Of a DNA stretch of 18,195 nt, positions 6,741 to 12,828 are shown in pieces (the stretch's first letter is position 1; each line of letters opens with the position of its first letter). This DNA comes from an uncultured Streptomyces sp. (GTDB taxonomy: Bacteria; Actinomycetota; Actinomycetes; Streptomycetales; Streptomycetaceae). Where the stretch lies: assembly GCA_946480485.1 (NCBI GenBank), contig CAMLJW010000049.1, forward strand, positions 1 to 18,195, written 5' to 3'. Made by a program: the position numbers and the translations under genes. Under the pieces are notes generated by a model. The model saw only the letters and a program-made list of their open reading frames with translations, was not told the origin of the DNA and ran no database searches.

Positions 6741-7481
6741 ATGCAGAGCCTCAGAGGGAAGAGAGTGCTGGTCACCGGCGGTGCGAGCGGAATCGGCCAG
6801 GCCACCGTCCGACGGTTCGTCGAAGAGGGCGCGCTCGTCGCGGTCTTCGACCGTGACAAGCGCGCGGTCGACGAAACCGTGGCGGCGATCCCGCAGATCG
6901 CCGCGGCGATCACCGTGGACGTCTCGGACGACGTCGCCGTGGCGGAGGCGTTCCAGGAACTGGAAGAGATCTTCCCGCAGTTGGACGTGCTGATCAACAA
7001 CGCCGGTGTCAGCATCCGGCACGAGAGCTTCCGCAGCATCACGCCCGCCCAGTGGCGCGACGTGATCGACACCAACCTCAACGGGGTCTTCTACGTCGCG
7101 AGCGAAGCCGTCCGGCGCATGGACGAAGGCGTGATCGTCAACATGTCCTCGATCAACGGCCTCGCCGCGTTTCCCCACTACGCGGACTACAACGCCTCCA
7201 AGGCCGGCATCCTGGCGCTGTCGCGCACGATGGCGGTCGAACTCGCGCCACAGATAAGGGTATTGGCGCTCTGCCCGGGTGCGGTGCTGACGCCCATGCA
7301 ACGGGCGGAGTACACCGACGAGATGCTCGGTGAGGTCAACGCCAACATCCCCCTGGGCCGCCACGCCGACCCCTCGGAGATCGGCGGCTTCCTCGCCTAC
7401 CTGGCATCCGACGAAGCACGTTTCATGACCGGTCAGCACTACATCGTCGACGGCGGCGAGACTGCGAGGGCAGCACTGTGA
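6741..7481 (+). CDS. Short-chain dehydrogenase/reductase (NAD(H)-type)
   Basis: A 246-residue classical SDR. The nucleotide-binding motif TGGASGIG is at 12-19, NNAG at 86-89, and the catalytic Ser137, Tyr150 and Lys154 are in NMSSING and YNASK. Asp37 at the end of the second beta strand (VFDRD) favours NAD(H) over NADP(H). It should interconvert an alcohol and a ketone, plausibly on a product hydroxylated by one of the two operon oxygenases. The ATG at 6741 has AGGAG 9 nt upstream; longer in-frame starts would overlap the preceding gene and lack family similarity. Its TGA overlaps the GTG of the next gene (GTGA), indicating translational coupling. The substrate is unknown. Confidence 0.9.
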   Translation: MQSLRGKRVLVTGGASGIGQATVRRFVEEGALVAVFDRDKRAVDETVAAIPQIAAAITVDVSDDVAVAEAFQELEEIFPQLDVLINNAGVSIRHESFRSITPAQWRDVIDTNLNGVFYVASEAVRRMDEGVIVNMSSINGLAAFPHYADYNASKAGILALSRTMAVELAPQIRVLALCPGAVLTPMQRAEYTDEMLGEVNANIPLGRHADPSEIGGFLAYLASDEARFMTGQHYIVDGGETARAAL

Positions 7482-8497
7482 CCCGTACCCAGACATCCAT
7501 GCCGACTGTCGACATCTCCTCGTGGTCGGAGGTGATCCGGCGTTATGCGGTACTCAGCAACCCCTACCGGGAGTTCGAGCGCGCGGCGACGTACGCCGAG
7601 GAAGCGCTCTCCTCGCTGGAGCACGACGACATCCGTACCCTGCTCGAATTCAAGCGGAAGGGCGGCCCCGGCGGACGCCTGCTCGTGAGTAACGGCGTGG
7701 TCGACCCCAACCTCATGCCCACCACGGAGTCCACGGAGGACATCGAGAACGGAAAGGGCACCTACTACAGCGAATTCACGCTGATCATGCTCGGCAAGCT
7801 GTTGGGCGAGCCCTTCAGCTACAGCCAGGAACGCAACGGCGCGATGATCCACAACGTGCGCCCGGCCAAGCGCAACGAGTCCAACATCTCCTCGGACAGC
7901 TCGGCCGTCATCCTCGACCTGCACAACGAGAACATCTACCACCCGGTCCAGCCCGACTACCTGATGCTGAGCGGGTTGCGGCGCGACCCGGCCGGCGTCG
8001 CCAAGACGCTCGTGATCGGGGCGGACGAAATCCTGCCGCTGCTGAGCGCGGAGGACATCGCCACGCTCGGCGAGTTCCAGTTCCGTACGAGCGTCGACTA
8101 CAACTTCGGCAACAGCGATGCCGAGCGCGGCAACGGCCCCGCGATCCGCGTGCTGTTCGGCGACCCCGCCTCGCCCATGATCGCGTACGACGACGAGTAC
8201 ATCGCCGGTACGAACCCGCAGGCCCAGGCCGCGCTGGACAGGCTGCGCGTGATCCTGCACGAGAACATGTACGCGGTCGACCTCGGGCCGGGCCAGACTC
8301 TGCTGCTCGACAATCTCAAAACCGTCCACGGCAGAACCGCGTTCAAGGCACGCTACGACGGGACCGACCGCTGGCTGCAGCGCCTGTTGGTGTCGCGCGA
8401 CCTGCGCCGTGGGGAAATGCTGCTCGGCGAGTCACAGCGCACTGTGACGTGGAACTACGAGCCAGGGAAGTTCTATGGATACGTCGACTACCGGTGA
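7478..8497 (+). CDS. Clavaminate synthase/AsnO/VioC-like 2-oxoglutarate oxygenase (amino-acid hydroxylase type)
   Basis: A 339-residue member of the clavaminate synthase-like (TauD/TfdA superfamily) oxygenases. The iron ligands are His149 and Glu151 in DLHNENIYHP and His284 in KTVHGRTAF. Arg298 in RYDGTDRWLQRLLV, 14 residues after the distal His, should bind 2-oxoglutarate. The segments HNEN.(Y/F)H...PD, LR.DP.G and VHGRT.F..RYDGTDRWLQR closely recall the amino-acid beta-hydroxylases AsnO (asparagine) and VioC (arginine). A free or derivatised amino acid is therefore the likeliest substrate, but which one cannot be read by eye. The start is a GTG at 7478 overlapping the SDR stop; an ATG at 7499 is an alternative. 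It overlaps the exporter gene by 23 bp. Confidence 0.88.
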   Translation: MTRTQTSMPTVDISSWSEVIRRYAVLSNPYREFERAATYAEEALSSLEHDDIRTLLEFKRKGGPGGRLLVSNGVVDPNLMPTTESTEDIENGKGTYYSEFTLIMLGKLLGEPFSYSQERNGAMIHNVRPAKRNESNISSDSSAVILDLHNENIYHPVQPDYLMLSGLRRDPAGVAKTLVIGADEILPLLSAEDIATLGEFQFRTSVDYNFGNSDAERGNGPAIRVLFGDPASPMIAYDDEYIAGTNPQAQAALDRLRVILHENMYAVDLGPGQTLLLDNLKTVHGRTAFKARYDGTDRWLQRLLVSRDLRRGEMLLGESQRTVTWNYEPGKFYGYVDYR

Positions 8498-9503
8498 CCG
8501 TGCTGCTCCTCGCGCTCCCACAGCCGAGAAGAAACACGACCGCGTCGCTCTGCTGGCGATATTCGCGATCCCGCTGATCTGGGGCATCGGATTCCCGCTG
8601 ACGCACAACGCCGTGGCCGTGGTCGACCCCGGTCTGTACGCGTTCGCACGCTCACTGGTGGCGACGATGGCGCTGCTGCCCTTCGCTCTCCCGGTCGCGC
8701 TGCGCGCCGGCCGTAAGGCACTCCTCGGCGGGCTCCTGCTCGGCCTGTTCAGCGCGCTCAACATCGTCAGCCAGAGCTATGCGCTGCACTACCTCTCCTC
8801 GGCCAGTACAGCGTTCTGCGTGACGATGTGCATCGTCTTCATCCCCTTCGTCTCGGCCGCGCTCGGCCAGGGGTGGCCGTCGAAGGTGGACCTCGCCTCT
8901 GTGGTGGTCGGCGTCGTGGGCGCCTTCATCGTGCTCGGCCCGGATCTCGACGACATATCCGTCGGCTATCTGTGGGGCGGGCTCGCCGCCTTCGCCATCG
9001 CGATGACCATCTCGATCATCGGAAAGCTGACGTCCGAGCCCGAGTCCGGGCAGGTCGACCGTCTGGCCCTGGGCTTCTTCCAGGTGCTGTTTGGAACCAT
9101 CGCCCTGTTGTACTTCCCGTTCCAGCGGGACCTCGCGCCACTGACCGACACCAAGGTGTGGATCGCGGTCGTCTTCATGGGGGTCATGTCGACCGCTGTG
9201 GCGATCTACCTCCAGACCCGTTTCCAGCGGCGCGTCGGCAGTGCGCGGACCTCGGTGATCTTCAATCTCGACCTCGTGTTCGCGAGCCTGTTCGGGCTCG
9301 CCAACCGCGAGGCGCTGAGTCTGTCGCAGATCTTCGGCGGTGCGGTCATCTTCCTCGCGTCGATGCTCGAAAGCCTGCGGGACATGTGGACGAAGGCGAG
9401 GTCGAAGCGGGGGCCGGAGCCGATCGGGAGTCCCGGCAGCGAGGCCGCCGTCCAGGAGGACGCGCGCACCCCCGCCCGGTCCGCACCGGACCAGATTCCG
9501 TAG
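8475..9503 (+). CDS. EamA/DMT-family small-molecule exporter
   Basis: A 342-residue membrane protein with about ten transmembrane segments in two EamA repeats (roughly residues 24-150 and 160-300). The N-terminal motif is PLIWGIGFPLTHNA, and the second repeat includes VFMGVMSTAVAIYLQTRFQ and NLDLVFASLFGL. The cytosolic tail after about residue 305 is charged and Pro/Ala-rich. EamA/DMT proteins are commonly exporters of amino acids and other metabolites. Its start lies inside the last 23 bp of the preceding oxygenase gene, so translation is coupled and it should be co-expressed with the pathway. It probably exports the pathway product and may thereby give self-protection. No gene follows on this strand for about 330 bp and no convincing terminator is seen. 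Confidence 0.87.
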   Translation: MDTSTTGDRAAPRAPTAEKKHDRVALLAIFAIPLIWGIGFPLTHNAVAVVDPGLYAFARSLVATMALLPFALPVALRAGRKALLGGLLLGLFSALNIVSQSYALHYLSSASTAFCVTMCIVFIPFVSAALGQGWPSKVDLASVVVGVVGAFIVLGPDLDDISVGYLWGGLAAFAIAMTISIIGKLTSEPESGQVDRLALGFFQVLFGTIALLYFPFQRDLAPLTDTKVWIAVVFMGVMSTAVAIYLQTRFQRRVGSARTSVIFNLDLVFASLFGLANREALSLSQIFGGAVIFLASMLESLRDMWTKARSKRGPEPIGSPGSEAAVQEDARTPARSAPDQIP

Positions 9504-9578
9504 ACACTCCACCTCGACGAGGCAGGCCTCCTCCATACGCACCCTTCATCTCGTCGGGCCGCCTGATCAGAGCCTTGC

Positions 9579-9745
9579 GAGCCGTATGGCAAGGGCGCGC
9601 CCGCACTGGCGAACTTCCCCGTCGTGGAAGTGCATCAATCGCTGCCGTTCGTGGCCCGGTACCGCAGTCGGCCGCCGTCTTCAACTCTCGCCCTGCCGCC
9701 TCGGACAGCATCATCGTCCCCGACCTGCGTGCGGTCCTCGCATAG
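9579..9745 (+). pseudogene. Frameshifted C-terminal gene remnant, unidentified
   Basis: The 331-bp gap after the exporter is not empty. One plus frame from about 9579 reads GKGAPALANFPVVEVHQSLP with strongly G/C-ending codons up to about 9665. A different frame then carries SRPAASDSIIVPDLRAVLA to a TAG at 9743-9745 with the same codon bias. This looks like the end of a gene broken by a frameshift, its upstream part lost. I do not recognise the family; a regulator tail is only a guess. It lies immediately beside the right end of the oxygenase operon. Confidence 0.35.
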
Positions 9746-9777
9746 CGCGGGCGCACGAAGGGTGGCTGTAGGCCGCA

Positions 9778-9821
9778 CCCGGCTGGTTCTGAGCCAGATG
9801 TTTCACGTGGAACCAGCCGGG
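9778..9821. promoter_or_regulatory. 12-bp perfect hairpin enclosing a parS-like site
   Basis: CCCGGCTGGTTC (9778-9789) and GAACCAGCCGGG (9810-9821) are perfect inverted copies separated by 20 nt. GTTTCACGTGGAAC (9800-9813) differs at one base from the streptomycete parS site GTTTCACGTGAAAC and overlaps the right arm. The structure ends 13 nt before the Nudix ATG, so it is either that gene's operator, a terminator for upstream transcripts, or both. Confidence 0.6.
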
Positions 9822-9834
9822 CCACATTTCTCCC

Positions 9835-10317
9835 ATGACCGTCCGACCCGTGGTCAAGCGCACTGCCCGCGCCGTCCTGCTGGACGGCGACGACCTGATC
9901 CTGATCAAGCGAACCAAGCCCGGCGTGGATCCCTACTGGCTGACGCCCGGCGGTGGGGTCGAGCCGGAGGACCCGACCGTCGTCGATGCCCTCCATCGTG
10001 AAGTACACGAAGAACTGGGCGCCAAGATCACCGACGTGGTGCCCTGCTTCGTCGATACCGTCGAGCACATCGGCGAGGACGGCGGTGCGACCGGAGTGAA
10101 GGTGCAGCACTTCTTCGTGTGCCGTCTGGAGTCCATGGACCCGTCGCTACGCCATGGCCCCGAGGTCGACGAGCCGAGCGGCGAGTACGAGATCGTACGC
10201 ATCCCCTTCACCCGGGTGGGGATCGCCTCCGTGCATCTCGTACCGCTGTCGCTGCGGCACTATCTCGACGGGAACATCGAGGGTGTACGGGCGATGCACG
10301 CGCCTGACCTGGGCTGA
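9835..10317 (+). CDS. Nudix hydrolase
   Basis: A 160-residue Nudix-fold pyrophosphohydrolase. The Nudix box lies at about 39-62 (GGGVEPEDPTVVDALHREVHEELG), and its catalytic core REVHEELG has Arg55, Glu56, Glu59 and Glu60, which bind the metal ion. The upstream Glu of the canonical box is displaced (a Pro sits at that place and Glu two residues earlier), so the motif is slightly non-standard. Substrates of such streptomycete proteins are mostly unknown; nucleoside diphosphate derivatives are usual. No Shine-Dalgarno is evident before the ATG at 9835, suggesting a leaderless mRNA or a start close to the hairpin at 9778-9821. It converges with the globin gene, only 29 bp separating the stops. 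Confidence 0.85.
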   Translation: MTVRPVVKRTARAVLLDGDDLILIKRTKPGVDPYWLTPGGGVEPEDPTVVDALHREVHEELGAKITDVVPCFVDTVEHIGEDGGATGVKVQHFFVCRLESMDPSLRHGPEVDEPSGEYEIVRIPFTRVGIASVHLVPLSLRHYLDGNIEGVRAMHAPDLG

Positions 10318-10346
10318 CAACCTCACCCTTCTCTGAGGGCCGGGGA

Positions 10347-12029
10347 TCAGCGCCCGGCCGCGACGAGTTCTTCCACCGAGTCGTGCCGGATCCGTTCCGG
10401 CGGGATGCCGATGTCCCTCAGGGCGTGCACACCGCTGCGGATCATGCCGGGCGGGCCCGAGAGATACGCGTCGTACTCGTTCCACGGCCCGTACGCACGT
10501 ACGGCGTCGGGGAGCTGGAGATGTGCCTGCTGGTCGACGATGGGGCGTACCGCGAGCCAGTGGTGGATCTGCTGGAGCCGCAGCATCGTGTCGATGTCGT
10601 ACAGGTCGTGATCGGTGCGGGCGCCGTAGAAGACCTCGACCGGGCGCCGCTCGCCGTGCTCGGCGATGTCCTCGACGAGCGCCTTGATGGGAGCTATGCC
10701 GGTGCCGCCGCCCAGACAGAGCAGCCCGCTGTCGGTGGTGTGGTCGACGGTCATCGAGCCGGCTGGCGGGCCGAGCCGCACAATGTCGCCAGGCCGGGCG
10801 CGGTGCACCAGTGACCTGGAGACCCAGCCCGCCGGAATCGCCTTCACGTGGAAGGACAGCAGCCCGTCGGAGCGTGGTGCCGAGGCAAAGGAGTAATGCC
10901 GCCAGACCCTCGGCCACCAAGGGGTTTCCAGGTTTGTGTACTGCCCGGCGAGGAAGGGGTACGGCTGGTCGGGGCGGACCGTGATGACGGCTACGTCCGG
11001 GGTTCTCAGTTCGTGCGAGACGACCTCGGCGTACCACCAGGCCGGGGCGCGCAGCTCGTCCGCGGCCGCTGCGTCGATCATGATCTGCGAGATCGTCGTG
11101 TACGTCCGGACCCAGGCCGCCTCGGTCTCCTCGTCCCAGACCGCCGAGGCGTACCGGATCAGGGCGCCGATGAGGCACTCGCCGACCGCCGGGTAGTGCT
11201 CAGGCCGGGTGCCGTATTTGCGGTGCCCGCGGCCGAGGTTCTCCAGATACGCGACCAGGATGTCGGTGTTGTCGATGTGCTCGGCCGCGGTCAGCAGCGC
11301 CTTGAGTAGCCGGTCCCGCTGGCTGTCCATCGCAGCGGGGAACAACGATCGCAGGTCAGGGTGGCGCACGAAGAGCAGCGCGTAGAAGTACGAGGTGACC
11401 TTGTCGGCGATCGGTCCTACCTCGGCCATGGTACGGCGGATGAGGGCGGCGTCGGGGGATGCGTCCTGGGCGGAGGCCGGGGCGGACCACTGCTCGGGGA
11501 CGCGGGGGGCGGTGGCCGGGGGGGCAGTGAGGCTCTCGCCGTGATTCCGGTGGCCGGGCCGCTGACGGGAGCCCCCGTGCGGGGACACGGGGGCGAGGTC
11601 CCGTCGTCCGGGTTCGTGGGCGGGCCCCGGTTCAGGGTGAGCGTCTGCGGGACTCGCGTGGTCATGGCCGGGGGCGACGGGGACCAACGCGAGGTGCACA
11701 CCCCCGGACCGGCGGACCTCGGTGGGGTCGGCATCGGCCGGACGGCCGTCGGTGGGGCCGACATCGGTGCGGCCTGCGTCGGACGAGCCGCCGTCGGTGG
11801 TGGGGGCATCGACCGGAGCGGCCTCAGCGGCCGGAGATATTCGCTTCTGCGCGGCCTCGTCGCCGACCGCTGGCCGGCCCATGGGGCGCACGGCGGCCAG
11901 GCGGCGGCCCTCGGTCGTCTTCCGCTCGCTGCCCGCGGGCGGCTCCGGTCTCCTGCGCGGCGTGAACCAACCGCCCTCGCCGCTGCCCCCCGAAGGGCCG
12001 TTGTCGGCCGACGTGGTGGGAGCGTCCAT
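10347..12029 (-). CDS. Flavohaemoprotein: globin plus FAD/NAD(P)H reductase with long disordered N-terminus
   Basis: A 560-residue protein. Residues 1 to about 190 are low-complexity and Pro/Ala/Gly/Asp-rich, probably disordered. A globin domain follows at about 192-325, with the B10 Tyr in SYFYALLF (about 216) and the proximal His in GHRKYG (about 269). A ferredoxin-reductase-like module occupies about 332-560: FAD motif RHYSFAS, NAD(P)-binding CLGGGTGIAP (about 438-447), and YLSGPPGMI near the end. This is flavohaemoglobin architecture, which normally turns NO and O2 into nitrate at the expense of NAD(P)H. The long N-terminal extension is not part of standard Hmp proteins (about 400 residues). 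I prefer the ATG at 12029, preceded by GAGGCGAGG, over the one at 12050. No partner gene is adjacent. Confidence 0.85.
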   Translation of the reverse strand: MDAPTTSADNGPSGGSGEGGWFTPRRRPEPPAGSERKTTEGRRLAAVRPMGRPAVGDEAAQKRISPAAEAAPVDAPTTDGGSSDAGRTDVGPTDGRPADADPTEVRRSGGVHLALVPVAPGHDHASPADAHPEPGPAHEPGRRDLAPVSPHGGSRQRPGHRNHGESLTAPPATAPRVPEQWSAPASAQDASPDAALIRRTMAEVGPIADKVTSYFYALLFVRHPDLRSLFPAAMDSQRDRLLKALLTAAEHIDNTDILVAYLENLGRGHRKYGTRPEHYPAVGECLIGALIRYASAVWDEETEAAWVRTYTTISQIMIDAAAADELRAPAWWYAEVVSHELRTPDVAVITVRPDQPYPFLAGQYTNLETPWWPRVWRHYSFASAPRSDGLLSFHVKAIPAGWVSRSLVHRARPGDIVRLGPPAGSMTVDHTTDSGLLCLGGGTGIAPIKALVEDIAEHGERRPVEVFYGARTDHDLYDIDTMLRLQQIHHWLAVRPIVDQQAHLQLPDAVRAYGPWNEYDAYLSGPPGMIRSGVHALRDIGIPPERIRHDSVEELVAAGR

Positions 12030-12488
12030 GGTGTGCCTCGCCTCGAACATCTTTCGGTCGGTCTGCGCACTTCCTGGGTCGGTCGGAAGATGCCCGCCTT
12101 ACCCGCAGACGGTTTACTTTCCCCGTTCCATCCCGTCGGCCAATGCGGCCACATTCAACCTCGTAATCCCGCAGCCTACGGACAAGTAACAAGAGAATGT
12201 GACATTGGCCGCACTGCCGTCATAGCAGCATCGCACCCCTCGTCAACGCAGTGACCGCATAACAGAGAATGAGAGTTTTCGCTCCCTCTATCCCGTTAGG
12301 CTGCTTTGCTCTGCGTTCGTCCCCACGGTGGCTGCGTACATCGCGTGCGCACAGCACTGTGGACACGAACCGCAGTCGACCATACCGGCCACTGTCCGCC
12401 ACACAAGTCCCCCTTCCGTGCCGCAGAAATCAGAGGGGCCGGATCATGAATTCCTTCGATTACCGGCGCGCCTGACCAGTTCATAGGC
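12030..12488. promoter_or_regulatory. Intergenic region upstream of the flavohaemoprotein gene
   Basis: I see no supported gene here. Features are AATGT-G-ACATT (12196-12206), a perfect 5-1-5 inverted repeat, and AATGCGGCCACATT (12142-12155), a near-palindrome with 12 of 14 symmetric positions; either could bind a regulator of the globin gene. TGTGGACAC at 12358-12366 is one base from a DnaA box. A nine-codon open frame (MNSFDYRRA) with AGAGGGG upstream starts at 12446 on the plus strand but has no supporting context. Confidence 0.3.
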
Positions 12489-12511
12489 ATCGGACGGATC
12501 CCGTCCGATGT
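12489..12511 (-). terminator. Tight hairpin downstream of the tautomerase-like remnant
   Basis: CATCGGACGG (12489-12498) and CCGTCCGATG (12502-12511) form a perfect 10-bp stem with a 3-nt loop. It begins 10 nt beyond a TAA (12522-12524) that ends the best coding frame on the minus strand, which is the position expected of a terminator. Confidence 0.65.
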
Positions 12512-12521
12512 AGGAGCGGGT

Positions 12522-12722
12522 TACGAGACCCGCGAGAGGGCGGTCCGCATTGGCCGGGACGGATCGGGAATCGCCATGAACAGGTCGTTGTCCGACATTG
12601 AGGCCCCATATGCAATACAGTCCCCGCTCCACCCCAAACTCCGCACAAAGCCCGTCGGCGATCCGCACCTTGGCCTCGGCGCTCAGAATCCCCGCCGGGT
12701 CCACCGGCTCCGTGAACGGCAC
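12522..12722 (-). pseudogene. Small tautomerase-like gene with an apparent frameshift
   Basis: From a GTG at 12722 the minus strand encodes MPFTEPVDPAGILSAEAKV and then RIADGLCAEFGVERG with strongly G/C-ending codons. The N-terminal Met-Pro followed by a strand and an LSxEAK helix recalls tautomerase-superfamily proteins (catalytic Pro2). After about 12625 codon bias in that frame collapses, and another frame becomes coding-like (SDNDLFMAIPDPSRPMRTAL), ending at TAA 12522-12524 just before the hairpin at 12489-12511. That points to a frameshift or small deletion in a once intact gene, or to a sequencing error. The original frame would instead run on to a TGA at 12444 through the hairpin, which is less likely. 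The family call is tentative. Confidence 0.35.
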
Positions 12723-12754
12723 GGCCGGGTTTACGCGTCACGCGAGAGCGTTCT

Positions 12755-12768
12755 GTTTCACGTGAAAC
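12755..12768. other. parS site (ParB binding), inside a 30-bp perfect palindrome
   Basis: The 14 bases GTTTCACGTGAAAC match the streptomycete parS consensus exactly. The symmetry extends 8 bp on each side (AGCGTTCT at 12747-12754, AGAACGCT at 12769-12776), giving a perfect 30-bp palindrome. ParB binds parS to organise and segregate the oriC region before sporulation. Confidence 0.9.
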
Positions 12769-12828
12769 AGAACGCTTCTCACCATGCCGGGCCGCTGGTC
12801 GTCGTTCAGTACGCTTACCGAGGCTGGG

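Noticed and set aside
6615..7496. A 293-codon frame antisense to the SDR gene
   Set aside because: The plus strand has all SDR motifs; the antisense frame has no family features.
5710..8497. A beta-lactam or clavulanate-type biosynthetic cluster
   Set aside because: IPNS-like and clavaminate synthase-like folds are present, but there is no ACV synthetase, beta-lactam synthetase, carboxyethylarginine synthase or proclavaminate amidinohydrolase, so the family names should not be taken as pathway names.
8652..9542. A 296-codon frame antisense to the EamA exporter
   Set aside because: Very polar His/Asp/Arg-rich shadow typical of the reverse of a membrane protein gene.
11361..12254. A 297-codon plus-strand frame with GGVGIGRTAVGGADIGAA-like repeats resembling a pentapeptide repeat protein
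   Set aside because: The repeats are the reverse reading of the low-complexity N-terminus of the flavohaemoprotein; there is no start signal or codon bias.
12446..12475. A nine-codon leader-peptide-like frame (MNSFDYRRA) with a good Shine-Dalgarno
   Set aside because: No gene follows on the plus strand and no attenuator structure relates to it; the downstream coding signal is on the minus strand.
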